A stretch of 33,586 nucleotides of DNA from an uncultured Thermomicrobiales bacterium (lineage in GTDB: Bacteria; Chloroflexota; Chloroflexia; Thermomicrobiales; UBA6265): contig CADCWF010000098.1 of assembly GCA_902806345.1 (NCBI GenBank), forward strand, positions 1 through 33,586, in the 5' to 3' direction. Positions 7,930 through 15,691 of the stretch are shown here, piece by piece; the first letter of the stretch is position 1, and every line of letters begins with the position of its first letter. Both the position numbers and the translations under genes were made by a program. Under the pieces are notes generated by a model. The model was not told where the DNA came from. It searched no databases and saw only the letters and a list, made by a program, of their open reading frames with translations.

Positions 7930-8886
7930 ATGACGCCCACAACTGAGGGGAACCGGGACCAGGTGATGCAGTTTTCCGCGCGATTCGAACGGGTTCAGCC
8001 GTCGCAAATCGCTCCGACCTGGCTCTGGGTCGGGGTGGTGCTGATGGCGGTGGCGTGGGTTGTTTCCTGGATCGGGCCGGCGCCCCTCCGCTATCACACC
8101 TTCTTCCCGCTTTGGCTCGGCTACATCCTGATCGTCGACGGCCTGACGTTTGCCCGAGCCGGGAAGAGTCTGCTTTCGATCCGACACAGGCGGTGGCCGC
8201 TACTGTTCGTCCTCAGCGTGCCGCTCTGGTGGCTCTTCGAGTGGGCCAACGCCTTCCTCGACAACTGGCAATACGTCCTGCCCTACCGCTACGACCCGGT
8301 CCACTACGCGTTGCTGGCCTCGCTCGCCTTCAGCACCGTCCTCCCCGCGGTTTTCTCGACGGCGGCGCTGCTCCGGACGTTCTCCGCCTTCGGCGGCGCG
8401 CGACGCTGGCTTCGGCTCGACCCTTCCCCGGCTGGCCTGGTCGCGATCGCGGTGCTCGGCGCCGTACTGTTCGCCCTGTCGCTGCTGGTGCCGCGCTACG
8501 CCTTCCCGCTGGTCTGGATCGGGCTCTTCCTGCTGCTCGATCCGATCAACCGGCTCCTCGGCTGGAACAGCCTCTCGGCGGAGGTGGCTCGCGGCCGCTG
8601 GGACACCGTGCTCGTCCTCTGGGCGGCCGGGTTGATCTGCGGGGTGTTTTGGGAGCTGTGGAACTGGCGGGCGATGCCGAAGTGGGTCTACGAGGTGCCG
8701 TTCGCCGGCGAACCGAAGCTGTTCGAGATGCCGCTCCTCGGATTCGGCGGCTACCTCCCCTTCGCGCTCGAAGTGTTCGCCGCCTACGCCCTCCTCCACG
8801 GCGCGATCTTCCGGCGGGCGGACCCCGGTCTGCCCTTCACGGCCGCGGCGTCGGATGACGGGTTGGCCCGGAACGGGCGGCGGTGA
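7930..8886 (+). CDS. polytopic membrane protein of unknown function
   Basis: A 318-residue integral membrane protein with about eight hydrophobic helices: roughly residues 29-48, 53-75, 88-109, 125-148, 169-188, 191-210, 225-246 and 269-293. Aromatic residues are frequent near the helix ends (WWLFEWANAF, FWELWNWRAMPKW). I do not recognise a named family. It opens a tightly packed plus-strand operon, and its TGA overlaps the GTG of the FhaA-like gene (GTGA), so the proteins are probably made together and may act at the cell envelope. The ATG at 7930 lacks a good ribosome site. GTG 7963 or ATG 7966, with GAGGGG upstream, would remove 11-12 residues and is an equally possible start. Confidence 0.75.
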   Translation: MTPTTEGNRDQVMQFSARFERVQPSQIAPTWLWVGVVLMAVAWVVSWIGPAPLRYHTFFPLWLGYILIVDGLTFARAGKSLLSIRHRRWPLLFVLSVPLWWLFEWANAFLDNWQYVLPYRYDPVHYALLASLAFSTVLPAVFSTAALLRTFSAFGGARRWLRLDPSPAGLVAIAVLGAVLFALSLLVPRYAFPLVWIGLFLLLDPINRLLGWNSLSAEVARGRWDTVLVLWAAGLICGVFWELWNWRAMPKWVYEVPFAGEPKLFEMPLLGFGGYLPFALEVFAAYALLHGAIFRRADPGLPFTAAASDDGLARNGRR

Positions 8887-9635
8887 GCGTCCTGGACCGG
8901 TTCGAGGCAGCCTGCGAGCGGCTGGTCGAGGGGTCGGTCGGGCGCCTGTTCCGGAGCACCGTCCAACCCGCCGAGATCGGGCGCAAGCTGGAGAAGACGA
9001 TGGCGGCCAACCTCGTCGTCTCGGTCGACGCGACGCTCGTGCCGAACGACTTGACGGTGGCGCTCAACCCGGCCGACTTCGCGCCCTTCGCTGGCTACGC
9101 ACCTGCCCTCGGCCGCCAGTTGGAGACCTGGTTGGGCGAGGTCGCCGCCAAGCGAAGCTGGACGATGGTCGACCGGGTCAGGGTCAGGATCGAGCCGGTA
9201 GAGTCGGTCCGCCGCCGGGAGATCCGCGTTTCCGCCGTCATCGCCACGGTGCCGCCGCCCACCGACGACGGATCGCCGCCGGCGCCCAGGGCGATGGACC
9301 CGATGCCGCCGCGGGGACGGCCGGACGGCCTCCGGTTACGGGTGCTCACCGGTCCGCAGCGGGGACAGGATGTTCTGGTGCGGCCGCCCGCGGCGACGGT
9401 CGGACGGGCGCCGGACAACGACATCGTGCTCGTGGCCGACGATATCTCCCGACACCACGCCAGATTGGAGCTCGGGCGCGGCGGGGCCAAGGTGGTCGAC
9501 CTTCGCAGCAGGAACGGGACGACGCTGAACGGGCAGCCGGTCACCGGCGCCGCGTTCGGTCCGGGCGACGAACTCGGCTTCGGTTCGGTCGCGGTCGCGG
9601 TGCTGGCCGTGAACGGGGAGCGGCCTGGACGGTGA
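8883..9635 (+). CDS. FhaA-like protein: DUF3662 plus FHA domain
   Basis: A 250-residue protein with a DUF3662 (FhaA N-terminal) domain at about residues 1-115, a Pro-rich linker at 120-145, and a forkhead-associated domain at about 150-245. The FHA phosphothreonine-binding residues are visible: VGRAPDNDIVL, DISRHHARL and SRNGTTLNG. In Actinobacteria this architecture is found in FhaA, which binds phosphorylated envelope proteins under Ser/Thr kinase control; transferring that role here is an inference. The GTG start overlaps the previous stop by 4 nt, and its own stop overlaps the next GTG the same way. No Ser/Thr kinase or phosphatase is in this window. Confidence 0.88.
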   Translation: MSVLDRFEAACERLVEGSVGRLFRSTVQPAEIGRKLEKTMAANLVVSVDATLVPNDLTVALNPADFAPFAGYAPALGRQLETWLGEVAAKRSWTMVDRVRVRIEPVESVRRREIRVSAVIATVPPPTDDGSPPAPRAMDPMPPRGRPDGLRLRVLTGPQRGQDVLVRPPAATVGRAPDNDIVLVADDISRHHARLELGRGGAKVVDLRSRNGTTLNGQPVTGAAFGPGDELGFGSVAVAVLAVNGERPGR

Positions 9636-10090
9636 CGCTGACGGGAGAGGAGTGGGTCACGCTGGCGCTCCGCGTCCTGCTGATCGGGCTGCTCTACGGG
9701 GCGATCGCCCTCGTCGTCTCGGTCGGACTCGGCGAGCTGAAGGCTCTTGCCTCGGTCAACACCCCGGCCCCTCCGGACGAGCCGCTCAGGCTCGTGGAGG
9801 TTGGGGGGGCGGCGGGTAGGGCTGGGCGGAACTGGCCGCTCGAGCCGGTGACCACCATCGGCCGCACGTCCGGGAACACCGTCGCGATCGATGACCCGTA
9901 CCTTTCCGGGGAGCACGCCGAGATCGTCCGCGAGGCCGGGGCGTGGTGGGTGCGCGACCTGGGCAGTACCAACGGCACCCTCTTGAACGGCGTCGCAGTC
10001 GGGGGGCGAACGGCCATCCGGCCTGGTGACGTCGTACAATTCGGATCCATTCGCCTCCAACTGTTGGTGGGCGCCGACGCCCGAGGGTGA
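9632..10090 (+). CDS. FhaB-like membrane-anchored FHA protein
   Basis: A 152-residue protein with one N-terminal membrane helix (about residues 10-30, LRVLLIGLLYGAIALVVSVG) and a C-terminal cytoplasmic FHA domain. FHA key positions are IGRTSGNTVAI, LSGEHAEIV and DLGSTNGTLLNG. This matches FhaB/FipA-like proteins, which sense threonine phosphorylation at the membrane during growth and division. The GTG at 9632 overlaps the FhaA-like stop (GTGA) and has GGGGAG about 10 nt upstream. The frame is open far upstream, but that part is antisense-free overlap with the fhaA-like gene in another frame and is not coding. It is followed 25 bp later by the VanW gene. Confidence 0.85.
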   Translation: MTLTGEEWVTLALRVLLIGLLYGAIALVVSVGLGELKALASVNTPAPPDEPLRLVEVGGAAGRAGRNWPLEPVTTIGRTSGNTVAIDDPYLSGEHAEIVREAGAWWVRDLGSTNGTLLNGVAVGGRTAIRPGDVVQFGSIRLQLLVGADARG

Positions 10091-10115
10091 AACGTTGGTA
10101 TCGGAGGACGGCGGC

Positions 10116-12116
10116 GTGCGACGTCAGGCGCTCTTTCCAGGAACGGTTCGCCTGCCGGCACTATCCGCGCGGCCGGATGGAATGCCCGTCCTCGGAGCAC
10201 TCCCGTTGTCCGATCCGTTCGGGGGACGTGGTCCGCGGCTCCTTTCCCGCGTGGCGACAGGGGGGGCGCTCCTCCTGTTTCTCCTGGCGACGACGCTGCT
10301 CCTGCTCCGGACAGCCCATGCCGACCGCGTCTACCCGGCGGTCGTCGTGGCCGATGTCTCCGTCGGCGGCCTGCCCACCGCCCAAGCGGCCAATGCCCTC
10401 CAGGGACGCGCCGCCGCCATCGAGAACTCGACCGCGTCGTTCTCGCACGACGGCAAGGAATGGCAGGCGGCGCTCCGCGACATTGGGCTCACCGTCGACC
10501 ATGAGAGCGGGTTGGCCGAGGCGCTCGCCGTCGGCCGCGAGCCCGAGGCATGGGACCGCCTCGGTTCGGTCGTTGGGCTGGTCCGCGACGACGAGCGGAT
10601 CGCGCTGCCGATGCGCCTCGACCACGCCGCACTCTCCCGCTGGTTCGACACTATTGATCGTGAGCTTGGGGTGCCGCCGCGGAATGCGGCGCTTGCGATC
10701 GAGGGGACATCCGTCGAGATCGTTCCGGAGGTCGCTGGTATCGTGGTCGATCGGCCTCGCGCCGTCGCCGAGATCGAGACCAACCTGGCGATGCTGCGGC
10801 CGATCGCGGCCGCCTTGCCGACCCTCGACAAGCCCCCGGCCGTCCGCGCCGCAGACCTAAAAGCCGGCCGCGACCAGCTCCGCTTGGCGATGGCCGTCCC
10901 GGTTCAGGTGACCCATGACGGCGGCATCTGGACCTTGCCGGCGGCAGACCTCGGCCGGTTCGTCACCCAGTCTGTCGATCCCAGCGCCCAGGGCCCGGCC
11001 GCATTTTCCCTGGGCATGGATCGGACTGGGCTGGCCGCCTGGCTGGAGGAGCGCCTGGCACCCGAGATCAATCGCGAGGCGAGCGACGCCGAGGTGGGTT
11101 GGAACGGCGAGCGCCTGGTCTCGACGGTGCCGAGCGTCGATGGCGCCACGCTGCGGGCCGACTCCCTGGCGGAACTCGTCCAGGACAGCTTCCTCGGCGG
11201 CCACGGAACGGTCGCCGCGCCGGTCGAGATCGACAAGCCGACCATCGACAGCAACAACCTCGACGCCCTCGGGATCGTGACGCCGCTGGGCCGCGGAAGT
11301 TCCAACTACTCGGGCTCCTCCGACGGCCGGGCGATTAACGTCGAGGTCGGCGCGGCGCTGCTGAACGGAACCCTGATCCCCCCCCGCGGGGAGTATTCGT
11401 TCAACAACTCGATCGGTCACATCACCGAGGACAAGGGCTTCGTCGAAGCCCAGGTCATCCTCGGCGAAGCGATCGGGAGCGACATCGGCGGGGGGATCTG
11501 CCAGGTCTCGACGACGGTGTTCCGGGCCGCCTATTTCGCCGGCATGCCGATCACGGAGTGGTGGCCGCACCGCTGGCGGATCCCCTTCTACGAGTACGAC
11601 GGGTGGGCGCCGGGGCTCGACGCGTCGATCCTGCAGCCGACCCCGGATCCCTCCACCTGGGGTGATTTCCGGTTCGAGAACCCGACCGATTCGTGGCTGC
11701 TCGTCGAGTCGTGGACCGACGGCGTCAACGTCATCGTCAACCTCTACGGCGCCGACCTCGGCTGGACCGTCGAGTCCGATGGTCCGGTCATGGGCGAAAA
11801 GTTCCAGGTCGAGCCCGACGCCGAGGTGGTCGACCCGGAGCTGGAGCCGGGCACGATCGACCAGACCGAGATTGCGGCGATCGGTGAAGAAGTGGGGCAC
11901 CTCCGCCGAGTCTTCGACCGCGACGGGAGTCTGCTCTGGGAGCGCAACTTCTACACGAAGTTCTTCCCGCGCGGGAACGTCTGGAACGTGAGCCCGGACA
12001 TGAAGGGGAAGTCCCCGGCCGACCCCGACCGGAAACTGCCACCCCTCCCGGCCGAGACCGAGATTGAGAGCGAGGGCGAAGCCGTGTCACCGGGCGAACC
12101 GGTGCCCGCCGGATGA
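10116..12116 (+). CDS. membrane-anchored VanW family protein
   Basis: A 666-residue protein with a short cytoplasmic start, one membrane helix (about residues 50-72, GGALLLFLLATTLLLL), two or more extracytoplasmic repeats resembling putative peptidoglycan-binding domains (VGGLPTAQAANALQG starts one) and a VanW domain at about 405-535. VanW hallmarks are present: GEYSFNNSIG, KGFVEAQVILG, GGGICQVSTTVFRAAYFAG and ITEWWPHRW. VanW occurs in some vancomycin-resistance operons and widely in Gram-positive and Chloroflexota envelopes, but its biochemical role is not established. I use GTG 10116, with GGAGG 8 nt ahead, rather than the longer open frame beginning inside the FHA gene. The stop overlaps the next ATG (ATGA). 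Confidence 0.88.
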   Translation: MRRQALFPGTVRLPALSARPDGMPVLGALPLSDPFGGRGPRLLSRVATGGALLLFLLATTLLLLRTAHADRVYPAVVVADVSVGGLPTAQAANALQGRAAAIENSTASFSHDGKEWQAALRDIGLTVDHESGLAEALAVGREPEAWDRLGSVVGLVRDDERIALPMRLDHAALSRWFDTIDRELGVPPRNAALAIEGTSVEIVPEVAGIVVDRPRAVAEIETNLAMLRPIAAALPTLDKPPAVRAADLKAGRDQLRLAMAVPVQVTHDGGIWTLPAADLGRFVTQSVDPSAQGPAAFSLGMDRTGLAAWLEERLAPEINREASDAEVGWNGERLVSTVPSVDGATLRADSLAELVQDSFLGGHGTVAAPVEIDKPTIDSNNLDALGIVTPLGRGSSNYSGSSDGRAINVEVGAALLNGTLIPPRGEYSFNNSIGHITEDKGFVEAQVILGEAIGSDIGGGICQVSTTVFRAAYFAGMPITEWWPHRWRIPFYEYDGWAPGLDASILQPTPDPSTWGDFRFENPTDSWLLVESWTDGVNVIVNLYGADLGWTVESDGPVMGEKFQVEPDAEVVDPELEPGTIDQTEIAAIGEEVGHLRRVFDRDGSLLWERNFYTKFFPRGNVWNVSPDMKGKSPADPDRKLPPLPAETEIESEGEAVSPGEPVPAG

Positions 12117-13042
12117 CGGACTCCGACCCCGGGGGAGGGCACGGCGCGGTCCGCCGGCTGCCGGGGAGCCTGACGCTTGTGCTCCCGGCCCACAACGAGG
12201 AAGCCAATCTGGCGCCCGTGGTCGAACGGGCGCTCGCCGTGCTTCCCGCCTACGCGGATCGCTTCGAGGTCGTCGTCGTCGACGACGGCAGCCGCGACCG
12301 AACGGGTGCGATCGCCGACGCGATCGCCTTGAGCGATCGCCGCGTCCGGGTGGTTCATCACGGGCGCAACCGTGGGTACGGCGGCGCGCTCACCTCCGGC
12401 TTCGCCGTCTCGACCGGCGACTACGTCATGTTCATGGACAGCGACCGGCAGTTCGACATCGCCGACCTGGAGCTGCTCGCCCCGTTCGTCGGCGACTACG
12501 ACATCGTCGCCGGTTTCCGCCTCGAGCGTAGCGACCCGCTCCACCGGCGGGTGATGGCCGAGACGTTCAACGTGGTGGTCCGCCTGCTCTTCGGGGTCCA
12601 CCTCCGCGACATCGACTGCGCGTTCAAGGTCTTCCGTGGCGACCTCTTGCGGTCGCTCGAACTTTCGGCGCCGGGGGCGCTGATCAACACGGAGATCCAG
12701 GCGAAAGCGCGGCGGCAGGGCGCCCGCCTGATCCAGGTCGGGGTTCACCACTACCCGCGGGTCGCGGGTCATGCCAGTGGCGGCAGCGTCCGCGTCATCC
12801 TCCGGGCGATGGTGGAAACAGTGCTCCTCTGGTGGCGGCTCCGCGCGTATCGGCCCACCGAGGGGAGGGCTTCCGGCATCCGGCCCTTTCTCGTCGGCCT
12901 GGCAGGCGTCACAATCAGCTTGGGCACCATGTTCGTGCTTACGGCGTCGGTCCTGGGCTGGCTCCTCGGTCGTCGTCGACATCTTCGGGGAAGATCGAGG
13001 CCACCCGCTAAAGGAATGACAGGCGAGCGAGGCGGGGCGTGA
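12113..13042 (+). CDS. polyprenol-phosphate-type family 2 glycosyltransferase
   Basis: A 309-residue GT2 enzyme of the dolichol/polyprenol-phosphate mannosyl- or glucosyltransferase type. Motifs: LVLPAHNEEANLAPVVERAL, VVVVDDGSRDRT, GRNRGYGGALTSGF, the DXD-like FMDSDRQFD, and DCAFKVFRGDLL. A single hydrophobic helix near the C-terminus (about residues 262-286) probably anchors it. Such enzymes charge a lipid carrier with a sugar for use outside the membrane, which fits the preceding VanW and FHA genes. The ATG overlaps the VanW stop, so translation is likely coupled. It is the last gene of the plus-strand run and is convergent with the DUF167 gene 12 bp away, with no obvious terminator between. 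Confidence 0.87.
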   Translation: MTDSDPGGGHGAVRRLPGSLTLVLPAHNEEANLAPVVERALAVLPAYADRFEVVVVDDGSRDRTGAIADAIALSDRRVRVVHHGRNRGYGGALTSGFAVSTGDYVMFMDSDRQFDIADLELLAPFVGDYDIVAGFRLERSDPLHRRVMAETFNVVVRLLFGVHLRDIDCAFKVFRGDLLRSLELSAPGALINTEIQAKARRQGARLIQVGVHHYPRVAGHASGGSVRVILRAMVETVLLWWRLRAYRPTEGRASGIRPFLVGLAGVTISLGTMFVLTASVLGWLLGRRRHLRGRSRPPAKGMTGERGGA

Positions 13043-13054
13043 CGTAGTACCACT

Positions 13055-13387
13055 TCAACCGCCGCGAGCGCAGCTGACGACGCTCGCCAGCACGTCGACC
13101 GCAGGTGAAAGCACCAGGCCGACCAGCAGAACGCGCTTGCGCCGGCCGCTCTGCCCGGCAACGATCTGGACAGACCCCTTCGGCAGTCCGAACGCCTCAG
13201 CGAGGAATCGGATGAGCGCGGCGTTGGCGGCGTCGTCGACGGGCGGCGCGGCGACACGATCCCGAACGGCGCCTTGGTCGACGCAGTCGAACTCCGTCTT
13301 GGACGACCGGCGAGCGACGACGAGGGCGAGGACCACGCCGTCAGGATGGGACGGGAGCGCGCCTACTTCGAGCGAACCAGCCGTCAC
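13055..13387 (-). CDS. DUF167 (YggU-like) family protein
   Basis: A 110-residue protein of the DUF167/YggU family. The family pattern is clear: VVARRSSKTEF near residue 24, RVAAPPVDDAANAALIRFLAEAFGLP, and VQIVAGQSGRRKRVLLVG. The normal size is about 75-110 residues; the ends here are slightly extended. Function is unknown in bacteria. The start is GTG and overlaps the stop of the DUF512 radical SAM gene as GTGA, so expression is almost certainly coupled to that gene. Confidence 0.83.
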   Translation of the reverse strand: MTAGSLEVGALPSHPDGVVLALVVARRSSKTEFDCVDQGAVRDRVAAPPVDDAANAALIRFLAEAFGLPKGSVQIVAGQSGRRKRVLLVGLVLSPAVDVLASVVSCARGG

Positions 13388-14820
13388 GCGGCGCGACGGA
13401 CGTCGCTCCGGCGCCGCTGCCGCAGATCGCGGGCGACCTCGGACAGGTCGGCCGCCGGCACGATCGGGCGGCCCAGCGCGGTGCCCACCTCGTCGAGCCG
13501 CATGTCATCGAGGAGTGTCCCCGTCCGCTGCGAGATCATCCGGTCGGAGACGTAGAGCGGGGCCGAGTCCGGCCGGTTCGCGAAAGCTGTCAACAGGTCG
13601 CGCCCACCAAGGAGGCCGGAGACGTTGATCTCCCGGCCGAGGTAGACGTTCTCGACGGCGACGACGTCGAGGGCGGCACCGGTGATGGCGTTGAAGCGGT
13701 CGACCGCGTCCCTCATCGTCGGGGCAATCAACTCGCCGCAGGCGACCACGCCCTCGGACTCCACAAGCGAGCCAGGGCGCGCCCGTCGCAGGTAGGTGTC
13801 CAGGCGGTCGAGGAAGTGGCGGGTGATGCCGATGCCGTCCTCAATCTGGGGGAAGCCGCCGTAGTGCTCCGAGTCCGGCACCGGCAGCCCGGACATCAAG
13901 TAGAACTCGTCACCCAGGTAGAAGAACGGGTCACCCCGCTCTTGCCGGAAGCGGTCCTGCCAGGTCTCGCTCTGCCGGATCACGGCGCGGGCCTCGTCCG
14001 GTTCGTACCGCCGTACCGAGATCTGCTTGCCCGGGAGCGTCCGCATGCAGGTGCGCGAGAGGCGGACCTGCTTGCTCTGGCGCTCCTGGCCGTGGCGGGA
14101 GAGGCCGACCGGGACCCCGGCGACGGACCTGAGGTGCGGCCCGAACGTGGCGAGGTCGCGCAGCGAACGATCCAGCTCGGGGCCGTCGTTGACGCCGGGG
14201 ACGAGGACGAGCTGGGCGTGGAAGTCGATCCCGGCGCGCTCTAGGCGGGCGAGATCCTCCATGATCCGGCCGGCCTTGGGGTTGCCGACAAGGGCGACCC
14301 GTAGCTCGGGGTCGGTACTGTGGACGGAGACGTGGAGCGGCGAGATGTGCTGTTCTTCGATCCGCCGCCAGTCGTCCTCGGTCAGGTTCGTCAAGGTGAC
14401 GAAGCTGCCGTAGAGCATCGAGTAGCGGAAATCATCGTCCATCACGTAGAGCGAGCGGCGCATCCCCTTCGGAATCTGCTTGATGAAGCAGAAGGGACAG
14501 GCGTTCTCGCAGACCCTGACGCCGTCGAAGGTGGGGTCGTCGAAAGTGACCCCCCAGTACTCGTCGCCCTCCAACTCCAGCCGATAGCGAAGAAGGACGC
14601 CCGCCCGCTCAACATCAAGGACGACGAGCTCGGCCTGAGCGTGGAACTGAAAGTCGAGGGCGTCGAGCAACGGCTGCCCATTGACGCCAACGACGCGGTC
14701 GCCCGGTTCGATCCCAAGCTCCATCGCCAGCGACGCCGGCGCTACCCCGACGACGACGCCCGGCTGCTGCGGGGCGAGATCGACGCGGCGTCCGGAGAGG
14801 GGGCTGATCGCGACGGGCAT
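13384..14820 (-). CDS. DUF512 radical SAM protein with N-terminal PDZ-like domain
   Basis: A 478-residue radical SAM protein of the DUF512 type. A PDZ-like segment occupies residues 20-75 (VVVGVAPASLAMELGIEPGDRVVGVNG). The cluster-binding motif CENACPFC places three cysteines at 104, 108 and 111 (CX3CX2C), expected to bind a [4Fe-4S] cluster that cleaves S-adenosylmethionine. The C-terminal DUF512 part contains GDEFYLMSGLPVPDSEHYGGFPQIEDG and a final ENVYLGREINVSGLLGG region. A basic stretch around residues 254-276 (QERQSKQVRLSRTCMRTLPG) looks longer than the corresponding loop I recall for relatives. The substrate is not known. It overlaps DUF167 downstream and is divergent from greA. Confidence 0.88.
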   Translation of the reverse strand: MPVAISPLSGRRVDLAPQQPGVVVGVAPASLAMELGIEPGDRVVGVNGQPLLDALDFQFHAQAELVVLDVERAGVLLRYRLELEGDEYWGVTFDDPTFDGVRVCENACPFCFIKQIPKGMRRSLYVMDDDFRYSMLYGSFVTLTNLTEDDWRRIEEQHISPLHVSVHSTDPELRVALVGNPKAGRIMEDLARLERAGIDFHAQLVLVPGVNDGPELDRSLRDLATFGPHLRSVAGVPVGLSRHGQERQSKQVRLSRTCMRTLPGKQISVRRYEPDEARAVIRQSETWQDRFRQERGDPFFYLGDEFYLMSGLPVPDSEHYGGFPQIEDGIGITRHFLDRLDTYLRRARPGSLVESEGVVACGELIAPTMRDAVDRFNAITGAALDVVAVENVYLGREINVSGLLGGRDLLTAFANRPDSAPLYVSDRMISQRTGTLLDDMRLDEVGTALGRPIVPAADLSEVARDLRQRRRSDVRRAA

Positions 14821-15151
14821 GACGGGTTCGGAACCTCGCGGGGATGTATTCGGCCGGCACGGAAAACCGCCGGCGCAGGCAATCCGGCGGCAACTGGGCG
14901 ATGAATTGGTTCAAGTCTACCATGACTTTCGGGGATCCCGGCGCCGATGGAAACCTGTCCGGGTCACGTTGCGGTTCGATAGACGGAGCTTTGGCCCGGC
15001 CCTATACTCGCCACATCAGCCGGGGAGCCGGGGGGCACGTGCCACCGGCTTTCTGTCGTCTATGGCGCATAGGGGTGGCCGCCTGTCGCGGCGTTCCGGT
15101 TGGACGCGGTGGCTTCACGGGGGGATCACCCTCCGACGAAAGGACCGATCG
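14821..15151. other. divergent intergenic region (DUF512 / greA)
   Basis: A 331-bp spacer holding the greA promoter at 14980-15008 and a leader of about 140 nt. On the minus strand an ATG at 14923 opens a frame beginning MVDLNQFIAQLPP that looks protein-like for some 35 codons and then runs into Arg-rich shadow sequence inside the radical SAM gene. I do not call it a gene. Confidence 0.5.
14980..15014 (+). promoter_or_regulatory. greA promoter
   Basis: TAGACG (14980-14985) and TATACT (15003-15008) are separated by 17 bp and match the sigma-70-type -35/-10 pattern moderately. The -10 lies inside CCTATACTCGCCAC (15001-15014), identical to the stretch before the membrane-protein/FHA operon at 7906. 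Confidence 0.55.
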
Positions 15152-15616
15152 ATGGCACAGCGGACGGTGCCGCTGACGGCGGCCGGGAAGGTACGCCTCG
15201 AAGAAGAGCTCGTGGATCTCCGAACCCGGAGGCGGCCGGAGCTGATGGCTCGGATCCAGGACGAGACGGAATCGGGCGATGTCTCGGACAACAGCGAGTA
15301 CGAGGAACTGAAGGAAGCGGCGGCCATCGTTTCGGCGCGGATCCAGGAACTCGAACACACGCTGAGCCATGCCGTCCTCGTCGAGGCGACGGGTGACGGC
15401 ACGGTCGGTCTCGGCTCCCGGGTGACGCTGCGTGGCGACGACGGCGACGAAGAGATGTGGACGCTCGTTTCCCCGCAGGAAGCCAACGCCCTCGCTGGCA
15501 CGATCTCGACCGAGTCGCCGGTTGGTCGGGCCGTGTTTGGTTGCCGCAAGGGGGACTCAGCGTCCGTCCGTACTCCCGCGGGCGAGATGCTCTACACGGT
15601 CGTCGACGTCGCCTGA
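15152..15616 (+). CDS. greA: transcription elongation factor GreA
   Basis: A 154-residue GreA/GreB-family factor, close to the standard length of about 158. The N-terminal half is the coiled coil (LEEELVDLRTRRRPELMARI, then the acidic tip region GDVSDNSEYEELKEAA), and the C-terminal half is the FKBP-like domain (VGLGSRVTLRGDDG, then GRAVFGCRKGDSASV). It enters the RNA polymerase secondary channel and stimulates cleavage of backtracked RNA. The ATG at 15152 has AAGGA 8 nt upstream; the frame continues upstream without GreA similarity. It is followed within 80 bp by lysS on the same strand, so the two are probably an operon. Confidence 0.95.
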   Translation: MAQRTVPLTAAGKVRLEEELVDLRTRRRPELMARIQDETESGDVSDNSEYEELKEAAAIVSARIQELEHTLSHAVLVEATGDGTVGLGSRVTLRGDDGDEEMWTLVSPQEANALAGTISTESPVGRAVFGCRKGDSASVRTPAGEMLYTVVDVA

Positions 15617-15691
15617 GCGGGTTCCATCGTGACAGGTCGGGTATCCGGACGACCGGGAGCGGCAGTGAACGACGGTGAGGACCAAGGCTCG

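Noticed and set aside
14615..14923. 102-codon minus-strand frame beginning MVDLNQFIAQLPP
   Set aside because: The first residues look plausible, but two thirds of it overlaps the radical SAM gene out of frame and is Arg-rich; no ribosome site stands out.
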